The translations under genes were made by a program, and so were the position numbers. The notes below the pieces were generated by a model that worked only from the letters and a program-made list of their open reading frames with translations, did not search any database and had not been told where the DNA came from. This document shows, in pieces, positions 1 to 7,856 of a DNA stretch of 9,524 nucleotides (the stretch's first letter is position 1; every line of letters begins with the position of its first letter). Origin of the DNA: DASPKX01 sp035627835 (GTDB lineage Bacteria; Verrucomicrobiota; Verrucomicrobiia; Limisphaerales; SXQI01); contig DASPKX010000001.1 of NCBI GenBank assembly GCA_035627835.1, positions 1 to 9,524 on the forward strand. Direction: 5' to 3'.

Positions 1-8
1 GAGAACAC

Positions 9-49
9 AAAAAAGCAGGCCCGAGAAGCGAGTTGGCCCTTGGCTCGGC
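9..49 (-). terminator. Candidate rho-independent terminator after the 1612-aa surface protein gene
   Basis: Read on the minus strand, GCCGAG (plus 49-44) can pair with CTCGGGC (plus 25-19), giving a six-pair stem with one bulged G. A run of six T residues follows shortly after (plus A-run at 9-14). It lies about 85 bases past the TGA stop at 133-135. The stem is imperfect and the loop long (18 bases), so this is only a moderate candidate. No better hairpin-plus-T-run is visible between it and the stop codon. Confidence 0.4.
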
Positions 50-50
50 T

Positions 51-116
51 GGAGCCTCACCGCACCTGTGAATGGCTGGACCTGCTGAATTAGCTGTGCC
101 CGTGGAGCGAGGCTCC
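51..116. repeat. 8-bp inverted repeat in the 3' flank of the large gene
   Basis: GGAGCCTC at 51-58 is matched by its exact reverse complement GAGGCTCC at 109-116. The second arm also lies within a tight local hairpin, GGAGC-GAG-GCTCC, at 104-116. Both fall in the 132-base stretch after the stop codon of the minus-strand gene, so they could fold in its 3' untranslated RNA. No T-run follows, so they do not look like a terminator by themselves. Function is unknown and chance is possible for an 8-bp match. Confidence 0.3.
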
Positions 117-132
117 TGCCGAGCTTTCTTAA

Positions 133-3100
133 TCATAGGAGCGAGCGTTCTTCGATGCGGTAGAACATCATTCGTTGGTTCATCGGTTCTGGATCGGTCA
201 ACTCCGCGAAGCCGCTTCCGTTGGTGTGCAGCGTTTGATCACCCACGGGTTGCCAGACCGGTGATTGCAACGTGGGGCTGCGCAGCAGTCGGTAGCTGTG
301 CATTTGACGCGTCGTGAATCGCACCGACAGGCGATCTTCGTGGATAAAGGTGCGCACAATCTCGGCAGGGCTTAAACCCGGATCGGCGATTCCGATTTGA
401 AACACGGTTTCGGCAAGCTGGACGTTTCGCGGATTGAATAATTCGAGGCGAAATGTTTCGCGTCCTTCGCGCTCCGCATCGGCCAGGATTTCAATCGGGA
501 TAGGCACGTTCAGGAATGATCCAGAGGCGATAGCGACAGTGCCTGTGCCACCGAGGAAATCTTCACCTTCGCGAGCAGTTTCAGACACGAAGCGGTAATC
601 CACACTGCCTGCGGCTTGCGGCGGGCGGCTAAGGCGCGCGATCAACGTCACGGAATAGTTGGTCCGACGCTCCGCATACTGCAGGCCCACTGGAGGGAAC
701 GTGATGATCGGGAGACTGTCATCGTCGAGAATGAGCACTGGAACGTTCGTGACGGGCAGCATGATCCCAACCGGATTTGAGAGAACGAATGTGAGGGTGC
801 GGAGCTCGTTGGAAACAGTATTGGGAATAGTCAGGAAACTGCGGGCGTCCACATTGGTGCGGTTTGCGGCGAAGGTGACTGTTTGCACCAAGTTCGTGCT
901 CGGCTGCAGGACATCCTCCGGGCGCACGGAACCGTTCGTGAGGGTAAGCTGGAATGAGGTCGTCGCGGAGACTGGGTGTGAAAGAGTGAAGCGCGCGCGA
1001 AGAACATTTGGAATAGTGGAGCCTTCAACAACCACAACATCCGGCAACCCGGAAGCTGTCGCATTCGTTTGCCCCCACCAGGCGATCAGGACGGGCTTGT
1101 CGAGAACCTGGATTGGAAGCGTGGCGGTGTTGTCTCCGTCGAACGTGTCCCGACCTGAGCTGCTGATCGAGGCGGTGACGTGGGCTGCCGGAATTGCCCC
1201 GGCGAATTGGCCCAAGAGCTGAACTTCCACACCGCTCGACCCGAGAAGTGTCGGGATCGTGACGCGCACTCGATCGCGGCGAGCCCCAAGGACCTCGTGC
1301 TGATTGGTGGTGACAACCTGTTGCAAGTTGAACCCGCCGGGAAGTTGAACTTCGAGAACGGAATTGGTGGCCGTCCACGGACCTTGATTTGTGGCCACAA
1401 AGGTTAATGGAATGGTAATTCCTGCGCTGGCGTTAACGGGTTTTATGCTCGTCGCGAGGTTGACCTCACCGGGACCAGGAATGCGGAAGAACGCCAGACG
1501 CATCGCCTCGAAGATGCGCCCGGGATGATCAACGATCGCCGCGTAATGGCCGAATGCCCGCAGCTCGACAGGCCAGCCGAGGGATGGGATAACGATGCGC
1601 CCTTGCTTCGCCAGAGTGCGGCCATCATAGATCGCCAGTTCATCCGTGTTAGAGCCGCGCAAGAATAGGTAAAGCAGATCGCGACCGCGATCGACGGTCA
1701 TAAATGTTGCGGTTTGGTTTTCCGAGAAGCCAGGAAGCAGGCCAGCGATGCTCATGGTTTGCGCATCCACGACCTGGCCGTTCGCAAAGATGAGGCGGCC
1801 AAGCAGCGATTCCATCAGCACGATGTTTCCGAATGGCAGTGTGGACGAAGCCTCGGCAACATTCGTGGCCCCCAAACGGAAGCGGGTGAGTTTGCCGCCT
1901 TCCTGCAAATGGTATAGGCGGTCCGGATTGTCGTAATCGAAAGCAATCGTTCCGACCACATTCGTCAGGCGCGCCCCAACGCCATTGGTGAAAATCATCA
2001 CGCCTTCCGATTCGGAAACCGCGAGCACATTCGTCGTCCCCGGCCTCGGGTTCAGAGAGAATGTGTCTCGTGTGGGAATCGCAAATTTTGCGGAGAGCCG
2101 AGGCGGAGTAACTTCGAAGGACGCCGCCGAATAATCACCGTCGAGAGCAACATAGCCGATGTCCGCGCTCTCGGTCATGGCGAGCATGGTCGGCGATTCA
2201 CCAAAGGAGAGAATCTTGCGCAGCGCGAGGGTGTCAGGATTCAAGGCCAGCAAGGCCCCATCGTAAACACCGCGGTCAGGCGTCACCGGCGTGGCCAAAA
2301 ACAGTTCCCCAGTCGTACGGTCGAAGTCGATCGCGCTCACCGGAATTTGATATCCTCCAACCACGCCCAGACCTGGAAGGTGGCTGTGAAATTCGTGAAC
2401 GCGGTTGTTGCTGAAGTCGGCATCGGGGCCGAATCGATCCACGCGCGCATTTAGATCGAACAGCCCGCCTGATTGTGGGGTGATTGTGAGTTCCACCGTT
2501 TCGCTCTGGCCGGCGCGCAGAAGGGGGAAAGTTCGCGTGAACGGATTCGGGAAAGAGGTCGTCGTGGATCCGCTGGCGCGGGTGACCTTGCCCGGGCCAT
2601 CCAGATTGGCGATCAGCGTAACGTTGGTCGCTGCCTCTGGACCTTCGTTGGTGATAGTAAGCTTCCAGGTGAACGGCGCGGCGGCCGTTTGAGGCTGGCC
2701 ATGGAAGACAGCGCTTGTAATGGCGATGTCTGCATTAGGAGCCGGAGGCTCCTGAATCACATAAAGAAAGTTGGCGGTGTTGTAGGCATATCCGCCTGGA
2801 GCCCACTTCGTGAGGTTTTTGGGAAATTCCACAGGTGCGGGAACTTCGATGTCGGCGAGTTGCTGCAACGTGCTCAACCGAAACTTGCTGAGCCGCCACT
2901 TCACACTGTCATGGGAGAGTGCATAAAGTTCATTCGCGGCCTCGTCCGCGTGCAGCACGGCGGCTTGGCCAATAGGGAGTTGAGCCAACCTCGGGCCATC
3001 GGCGGCATTGAGCACGACTCCGCTAGGAAGAAAGATTTTACCGGCAGCAGCCAGAAGTGGCGGTTCGCCCTCAATTAACTGATGCGACAGTTCCCGCGCA

Positions 3101-4971
3101 TAGATGCCGTCCGAAGGAAGAGTGAGCTCGCGGAGTTTGTAGGTTTGCGGGTCGTATTGGACTGCCACGGAGGAATCCAGAGCTTCAACAAAACCGCCGG
3201 GGCCAGTCGTTGGGCGGGGCGAGGTTCCATCGAAAACAACAGATCGAATCGTGGACGACACGAGCAAGGAAGCTGTCGAGCCTGGAAGCGCTGCAATATC
3301 AGTGGCGGGCGCGGGCAAGCCAGTTTTGAACCGAACATTTGGGCTTTGCCCAAGCAGGTCGAGGCGCTCGATCTCGCCCCGAGCTTGAAGCGAAATCCAA
3401 AGGAAGCGGCCGTCATCGGAAAGCTCCAACCGATCGGGTGCGACGGGGTAGGATCCAAGCGTGTTCACCACGTTGCTGGAAGGTTGGTATTGCACCACCC
3501 CATATGGATAAAGCCCGCTGGAGTAGGCGACGCTCATGTAGAGCAAGCCTGTTTCAGGATCAGCGGCGATGTGATTGAGCGGCAGGTAGTAGGTGGCTGC
3601 GATCGGAGACGAAGGCGGCTCGGTCGTGATTTGCGTGACGACTCGATTGTCCGCTGGGCGGGTTTCGACGCCTGTGTGGCTGATGGTGGCGATGTTGAGG
3701 GAGCTTCCCAGGCCAGCGGCTGTTGCTTCGATTCGGAGCGTTGCGGTTTGACCGGGCTGCAGTGTTCCAAGGCTCCAGGTGACTTCGCGGGCGAAGGCGC
3801 TGACCGCTCCCGTGGACATGACAGAGCTTCGGTAGAGCAAGCCTTCGGAGAGTGTGTTTTGCAGCACAACGTTTTCGGCAGCCTCCCCAGTGTTTGCCAC
3901 GACCAGGTCGAAGGCAACAAGACCCCCATTTGGCGCGCTGGGAGGAGCGGACACAGAGAGAGTGACATCGCTGTGCGGCACTGGCTGAAGGTCCAAGGCA
4001 TAAAGACGGTCATCTGAAAGCAAGCGCACGCCGTAACCCTCCGCGCCCCAGGGGAAAATCTCAGCAACCGCAGTCGCATTGGGGGTATCGACATCCACAA
4101 TTGGCGTGCGTGTGTCGGCATCGAAGATTTGGAAACTCCGCCGAAAAGGGGTGTGCCAGTAAAAAGCAGCCCGGACATCGTTCGTCTGGCGATCGTCGGC
4201 GTAGGCAACTCCGTTAAATACCAGATGAACTGGGGAGGGCGCAGGAAATGGTGGACGCGGGCCCAGGTCGAGCGTTAGCGCCTCGCCATTACCCACATAA
4301 ATCTCGGAACCGCTCACAACGAACTGGGGAAGGAATCCTTGAATTTCAGATGGAAAATCGACGACTAACTCCAGCCCGCTTGGGGTGACTCGATATTTCT
4401 GATAACCGCGCACCAGCGAAAAGACGTAGGAGCCGCCCGGCTCGACACCTTGAACATTGGCCCAGGGAGCGGAATTCGTTAACAGAACGCCGTTCTGATA
4501 AAGAACGGTTTCAAAGTAGAACGCTTCGATTTGCGCCTGGCTGGTGACGGCGATCTGCCCACGGTCATGCGAGACAACCTTCATGCCCACTACCGGCATG
4601 TTCGTTGAAACGGAAAAGGATTTGGTGATTTGGCGCGTCTGGAGGTTGTAATGGTGGATCGTGTGGGAGCCATTGAAAGCGACGTAAATTCCACCGAGGC
4701 CATCGGGTTCAATGACAGCGCTGCCAGAGCCTTCAAGCAGGATTGGGCCAGGAAGTTCGGTGGCCGGGTTGATGGCGTGAATTCGACTGAGGCCATTGGT
4801 TACAGGAGCAGCGATGAGGAGCTGCCGCGTGAGAGGCTCGTAAGCAACGTCCTGAGCGGTGAAGCGAAGCTCACGAAGCGTGGCTGAAGGAAATTCCTGC
4901 GCCCGGGCGCTGAACGCGGACACCCATATCAAAAGCGTGACTAATATGAAGGCTGAGCGGAACAGAGCCAT
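133..4971 (-). CDS. Giant secreted beta-propeller / DUF11 / Calx-beta surface protein (1612 aa)
   Basis: This is a secreted or surface-exposed modular protein with no enzymatic motif; a role in adhesion or cell-surface structure is inference. The ATG at 4971 gives a signal peptide (MALFRSAFILVTLLIWVSAF, then probable cleavage after ARA at residue 24). Three repeats follow, each a YVTN/SMP-30-like beta-propeller plus a DUF11 Ig-like domain: propellers at about 35-330, 458-740 and 868-1165; DUF11 at about 334-449, 745-863 and 1168-1290. Two Calx-beta-like domains come next, about 1293-1418 (ending LILDDD) and 1420-1532 (REGEDF, then EREGRETF, typical of the family). The C-terminal domain, about 1535-1612, ends in FYRIEERSLL and resembles terminal beta domains of verrucomicrobial secreted proteins. 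No cysteine is seen in the whole protein. There is no LPXTG, PEP-CTERM or obvious membrane anchor. It lies downstream of the 913-aa gene on the same strand but behind a strong terminator, so it probably has its own promoter. No Shine-Dalgarno sequence precedes the start. Confidence 0.93.
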   Translation of the reverse strand: MALFRSAFILVTLLIWVSAFSARAQEFPSATLRELRFTAQDVAYEPLTRQLLIAAPVTNGLSRIHAINPATELPGPILLEGSGSAVIEPDGLGGIYVAFNGSHTIHHYNLQTRQITKSFSVSTNMPVVGMKVVSHDRGQIAVTSQAQIEAFYFETVLYQNGVLLTNSAPWANVQGVEPGGSYVFSLVRGYQKYRVTPSGLELVVDFPSEIQGFLPQFVVSGSEIYVGNGEALTLDLGPRPPFPAPSPVHLVFNGVAYADDRQTNDVRAAFYWHTPFRRSFQIFDADTRTPIVDVDTPNATAVAEIFPWGAEGYGVRLLSDDRLYALDLQPVPHSDVTLSVSAPPSAPNGGLVAFDLVVANTGEAAENVVLQNTLSEGLLYRSSVMSTGAVSAFAREVTWSLGTLQPGQTATLRIEATAAGLGSSLNIATISHTGVETRPADNRVVTQITTEPPSSPIAATYYLPLNHIAADPETGLLYMSVAYSSGLYPYGVVQYQPSSNVVNTLGSYPVAPDRLELSDDGRFLWISLQARGEIERLDLLGQSPNVRFKTGLPAPATDIAALPGSTASLLVSSTIRSVVFDGTSPRPTTGPGGFVEALDSSVAVQYDPQTYKLRELTLPSDGIYARELSHQLIEGEPPLLAAAGKIFLPSGVVLNAADGPRLAQLPIGQAAVLHADEAANELYALSHDSVKWRLSKFRLSTLQQLADIEVPAPVEFPKNLTKWAPGGYAYNTANFLYVIQEPPAPNADIAITSAVFHGQPQTAAAPFTWKLTITNEGPEAATNVTLIANLDGPGKVTRASGSTTTSFPNPFTRTFPLLRAGQSETVELTITPQSGGLFDLNARVDRFGPDADFSNNRVHEFHSHLPGLGVVGGYQIPVSAIDFDRTTGELFLATPVTPDRGVYDGALLALNPDTLALRKILSFGESPTMLAMTESADIGYVALDGDYSAASFEVTPPRLSAKFAIPTRDTFSLNPRPGTTNVLAVSESEGVMIFTNGVGARLTNVVGTIAFDYDNPDRLYHLQEGGKLTRFRLGATNVAEASSTLPFGNIVLMESLLGRLIFANGQVVDAQTMSIAGLLPGFSENQTATFMTVDRGRDLLYLFLRGSNTDELAIYDGRTLAKQGRIVIPSLGWPVELRAFGHYAAIVDHPGRIFEAMRLAFFRIPGPGEVNLATSIKPVNASAGITIPLTFVATNQGPWTATNSVLEVQLPGGFNLQQVVTTNQHEVLGARRDRVRVTIPTLLGSSGVEVQLLGQFAGAIPAAHVTASISSSGRDTFDGDNTATLPIQVLDKPVLIAWWGQTNATASGLPDVVVVEGSTIPNVLRARFTLSHPVSATTSFQLTLTNGSVRPEDVLQPSTNLVQTVTFAANRTNVDARSFLTIPNTVSNELRTLTFVLSNPVGIMLPVTNVPVLILDDDSLPIITFPPVGLQYAERRTNYSVTLIARLSRPPQAAGSVDYRFVSETAREGEDFLGGTGTVAIASGSFLNVPIPIEILADAEREGRETFRLELFNPRNVQLAETVFQIGIADPGLSPAEIVRTFIHEDRLSVRFTTRQMHSYRLLRSPTLQSPVWQPVGDQTLHTNGSGFAELTDPEPMNQRMMFYRIEERSLL
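1102..4872 (-). repeat. Three tandem protein-level repeats (propeller + DUF11) inside the large gene
   Basis: The units span residues about 34-449 (nt 3625-4872), 458-863 (nt 2383-3600) and 872-1290 (nt 1102-2358). Each opens with a comparable strand-turn-strand: DVAYEPLTRQLLIAAPV, HIAADPETGLLYMSV and AIDFDRTTGELFLATPV. A segment ending in a second propeller blade follows (IEPDGLGGIYVAF, LSDDGRFLWISL, MTESADIGYVAL). Each unit closes with a DUF11 domain ending in an acidic, Asn-containing turn (ADNRV, FSNNRV, DGDNTA). The period is about 414-426 residues. Similarity is clear at protein level but the DNA copies are strongly diverged, so the triplication is old. Confidence 0.75.
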
Positions 4972-4976
4972 TCATT

Positions 4977-5004
4977 ATTATGCCTGAAATGCGGAGTCGT
5001 TCAA
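4977..5004 (-). promoter_or_regulatory. Possible sigma70-type promoter giving a near-leaderless mRNA
   Basis: On the minus strand there is TTGAAC (plus 5004-4999), a 16-base spacer, then CATAAT (plus 4982-4977), which matches TATAAT at five of six positions. Only five bases separate the -10 box from the ATG at 4971. A start site at the usual distance would therefore fall on or beside the A of the start codon. This agrees with the lack of a Shine-Dalgarno sequence and with the upstream terminator. It is a pattern match only, and the -35 box matches at four positions. Confidence 0.35.
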
Positions 5005-5050
5005 CAGGAAGTCGAGGTTGCTAGAGGCCGCTGGAAGAGCGAAGAGGGGA

Positions 5051-5086
5051 AACGAAAAACCCTGGCGCCGTTGCCAGCGCCAGGGT
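5051..5086 (-). terminator. Rho-independent terminator of the 913-aa gene
   Basis: CCCTGGCGC (5060-5068) and GCGCCAGGG (5077-5085) form a perfect nine-pair GC-rich stem with an eight-base loop. One more A-T pair is possible (5059 with 5086). On the minus strand the hairpin is followed at once by TTTTT then CGTTT. It starts 28 bases after the TAA stop at 5115-5117. This should end transcription of the 913-aa gene before the 1612-aa gene downstream. The plus-strand side lacks a T-run, so it acts in one direction. Confidence 0.9.
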
Positions 5087-5114
5087 GTGAGATTACTGCG
5101 GTTGCAGCGAAAGG

Positions 5115-7856
5115 TTACTTCTTCGATTGGCTCTTCGGCACGCGCACGGTCACTGTGGAGGTCGAGCTGTTTTGGGCAGCATCGGTGGCCTGGATAGTGA
5201 TGGTGTAGATGCGGTCAGAGCCTTTGCCGCTGCGTTCAGCGCGGAGTTGGAGGCTCAGATCGCCAGTGATGATCCAGTCAGCGGCGGTGTTGCCATCGCC
5301 AAGGCCGTTGCTCGGCTCATTGCAGGTGACGCCAATGATTTTGACGCTCGCGGTGGAATCGCAGGAATCAGCCACTGTCGCGCTGATGGTCACTGGAACG
5401 AGCTTGTGATCAGGAGCCCAGAGGACTGCAACTGAAGGGGCTGCGGCGCTGATCACCGGAGACGTGGTGTCCACAACCGTCACCGTGCGGGTGGCTGTGC
5501 CGATGTTGCCGGCAGCGTCCGCAGCAGTGTAGGTAACAGTGTAAACGCCAGGTGTGTTGGCATCGACGCTGCCGGTGACTTGAATTGCACCGGTGAGGTC
5601 GCCTGAGCAGTTGTCAGTCGCGGAGGCGCCAAGTTCAGCATAGGCGGTGTGGCATTCGACGGTGAGATGGGTGGCGCCGTTCAGCGCAACAGCGGGAGCG
5701 GTTTGGTCCACTACGGTGATGCTCACGGTGTCAGAGGAGACGCCGCCATTGCCGTCGTCCACGGTGAGGGTGAGTTCATGGGAGCCGATGCCGAGAGCAA
5801 CGGTGGGTTGAGCGCCCTGAACGGAGCCGAAGGCGCCCGTCCAAGTGTAGGTGAGGGTGTCGCCATCAGCGTCTGTGGAGGCGGAGGCGTCGAGTTCGAT
5901 TTGGGCTTCGCAGTTTGCGTTGGCAGCGATGGTTGAGTCAGCGCCCGCGTTCGCAACGGGAGCCTCATTAGCTGGGGCGTTTGGCAGCACGAGGGCGAAG
6001 AGGCCGAGGCTTGGGGCCGTGACGGTGATGGTGTTGTTCTCAGTGTTCACGGAGCCAGAGAGTTCGGTCCATTCGCCGTCAGCGCCATATTGAATGACGG
6101 TGAGCGAGGATTCATCGCTCTCGTCCACATTGATGCCGGTGTAGTCGAAGGTAAGGGTGACGTCGCCGGAGGTTTGCGCTGTGGAGCTGACGCTCAGGTA
6201 AGCGGAGCTGCCGTTGAGGGTGAGGAGTTCGTAATCCTCGGAAACGGCTGGGCCGACTGGAGGCTGGCTGGCAGTCGTGACGCCGCTTTGGGAGACGTTG
6301 TTGAACGTGACGCTCACGTCGTCGGAGGCAGGAACCGTGACGTTGTTTCCGACGGGTGTCTGAACAGGCGGCTGGAGGTTCAGATTGAAAGAGCCAAACG
6401 TGGTCCACGAGCCGTTGACGTAGCCCTGGGCTTGGAAGGTGTAGTCACCGGGAGGGGCCACAAAGCGGACCTTGGGTTTGGCTTGGTCTGCCCATGGGCT
6501 GTTTGCCTGGATCGAGTAGGACATTTCGCCGGATTGGCTCCAGCCGCTAATGTGGGCGTACTGAATGACGGTCTCCTGGGTTGCGCCGGCAGGCTCGACC
6601 ACATCAAAGATGATTTCACCGACAGTGGTATCGATGTTGAAGTCTGGAGAATTAACGGTTTCAAACCCAACAGTGTTGACGGACCCTGGCTGCCCCGGAG
6701 CGCGGGAGTAGTCGTTGAAGTAGATCTGTGAGTTTAGGAAACCGGCTGATTCGTTTGGCTGATTGAAATGAATCGAGCCATGATACACGCCCCAATTACC
6801 TGGTGTCACAGCGAGTTTAAAGCTCGTGGAACCGTACGCGGAGTCCTGCGCGTAAGCATTTTCGCTGGCAGTGCCCCACATGCCATAGGCGGTGATATAT
6901 GAAGAGCCAGTGGGCAATGAGGCGCCGAAACCGGAGATGTTGACGGTGGCGTTAATAACGGAAAGCGGGAAAACAAAGTTTTGCTCATGGGTCTGCCCAG
7001 CCTGCAAATAGAAGCTTTGGTTCACATTCGGGAGCTGCAAATATTGGAAAGGCTCGTTGAGATAGGCATACGCGTACATTGAGGCCCAACCCGCAGGCAA
7101 ATCGGTGACGTTGTAAGCGCCATTCTCATAGAGGACGGTTGAACGCGAGGTGCCGGAGGCGCCGACGGAAATGTAAACGGCCTGCACGACCGGTGCGCCG
7201 GGTTCACCGGAGGAAGTGAGGTTCACCGTGCCAGCGACATTGCCCGTGGATTCATCGACCTGAACGGTCCAATTGGCGACGCCAGCCCCGTCGTTGATAG
7301 CGACGGACTGGGAGTTAAGCGGCAGGTTCAAAACGGCGCCAGACGATGTGCGGACGGAAACCTGGCCAGCGATCTGGATTGAGCTTGCGGCGAGGGTGCG
7401 GAGGTTCACCAAAGCAGAGTTGCCGTTGTGGTGGGTGCTAAAGGAGCTGACTCCGTCGCTTGCCCAAATATTAATGGTGTGCCCAACGACCTCGCCCGCC
7501 GTGACGGCGATATTGCCGGTGATCTCCGCAGTGCTGCGGTGCAAATTACGGATGACAGTCTCGCCCTGCGGCACGGTAATGGAGGCAGAATCGCTAAAGT
7601 GATACTGAGAGTCATTTCCATACGCGTAGAAGGAAAGGTTGTAGGTGTTCCCGCCGGGGAGGGTGACGGAGTAGGAGCCGTCACCGTTAATGGTTCCAGA
7701 GCCCTGAACAGCGCCGGATGCATAGACGGTGCCTTGTTGGACGGTGACGCCGTCAATGGTGACGGAGCCTTGGACGTAGCCGGGCACGAGCACAACGGTG
7801 TCGGCGTGAAGAGCAGCGCAAGATAGCGCCATTCCGAGAACGGGTAGTAATTTCAT
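5115..7856 (-). CDS. Secreted multi-domain protein with PKD and DUF5011/HYR-like domains (913 aa)
   Basis: This is an extracellular modular protein of unknown function. The ATG at 7856 gives a signal peptide (MKLLPVLGMALSCAALHA, cleavage probably after residue 18, before DT). Residues about 21-110 look like a carboxypeptidase-regulatory-type beta-sandwich (DGSYSVTLPGG). Residues 111-500 continue with beta-rich, Gly/Ser/Asn/Tyr-rich segments I cannot assign. Residues about 540-626 form a beta domain ending SLGLFALVLP, common just before PKD modules. A PKD domain spans about 631-716 (PVANAGAD, DADGDTLTYTW, VDDGNGG). A DUF5011/HYR-like Ig domain spans about 718-796 (VECHTAYAELGASATDNC, AADAAGN). 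The final module, about 800-906, has LWAPDHKLVPV and NEPSNGLGDGNTAADW, a type often found after HYR/DUF5011 domains. Beyond C13 in the signal peptide, the cysteines seen (649, 735, 750, 832, 845) all lie in the last third. There is no sortase, PEP-CTERM or T9SS-type tail; it ends KSQSKK. A weak AAGGA lies 13 bases before the ATG. Confidence 0.94.
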   Translation of the reverse strand: MKLLPVLGMALSCAALHADTVVLVPGYVQGSVTIDGVTVQQGTVYASGAVQGSGTINGDGSYSVTLPGGNTYNLSFYAYGNDSQYHFSDSASITVPQGETVIRNLHRSTAEITGNIAVTAGEVVGHTINIWASDGVSSFSTHHNGNSALVNLRTLAASSIQIAGQVSVRTSSGAVLNLPLNSQSVAINDGAGVANWTVQVDESTGNVAGTVNLTSSGEPGAPVVQAVYISVGASGTSRSTVLYENGAYNVTDLPAGWASMYAYAYLNEPFQYLQLPNVNQSFYLQAGQTHEQNFVFPLSVINATVNISGFGASLPTGSSYITAYGMWGTASENAYAQDSAYGSTSFKLAVTPGNWGVYHGSIHFNQPNESAGFLNSQIYFNDYSRAPGQPGSVNTVGFETVNSPDFNIDTTVGEIIFDVVEPAGATQETVIQYAHISGWSQSGEMSYSIQANSPWADQAKPKVRFVAPPGDYTFQAQGYVNGSWTTFGSFNLNLQPPVQTPVGNNVTVPASDDVSVTFNNVSQSGVTTASQPPVGPAVSEDYELLTLNGSSAYLSVSSTAQTSGDVTLTFDYTGINVDESDESSLTVIQYGADGEWTELSGSVNTENNTITVTAPSLGLFALVLPNAPANEAPVANAGADSTIAANANCEAQIELDASASTDADGDTLTYTWTGAFGSVQGAQPTVALGIGSHELTLTVDDGNGGVSSDTVSITVVDQTAPAVALNGATHLTVECHTAYAELGASATDNCSGDLTGAIQVTGSVDANTPGVYTVTYTAADAAGNIGTATRTVTVVDTTSPVISAAAPSVAVLWAPDHKLVPVTISATVADSCDSTASVKIIGVTCNEPSNGLGDGNTAADWIITGDLSLQLRAERSGKGSDRIYTITIQATDAAQNSSTSTVTVRVPKSQSKK

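Noticed and set aside
659..1222. A 187-codon open frame on the plus strand
   Set aside because: It is antisense to the third DUF11 and first Calx-beta regions of the large gene, with no domain and no ribosome site.
3082..4017. A 311-codon open frame on the plus strand opposite the 1612-aa gene
   Set aside because: It lies wholly antisense to a gene with clear domain content. The translation is Arg/Gly/Cys-rich with no recognisable domain, as expected of a shadow frame in GC-rich coding DNA.
6090..6731. A 213-codon open frame on the plus strand opposite the 913-aa gene
   Set aside because: It is antisense to a well-supported gene, is valine- and glycine-rich from complementary codons, and shows no signal or domain.
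7808..7856. The 913-aa protein as a lipoprotein (Cys13 in its signal peptide)
   Set aside because: The residues before Cys13 (MALS) lack the leucine at -3 typical of a lipobox, and cleavage after LHA at residue 18 fits a normal signal peptidase I site.
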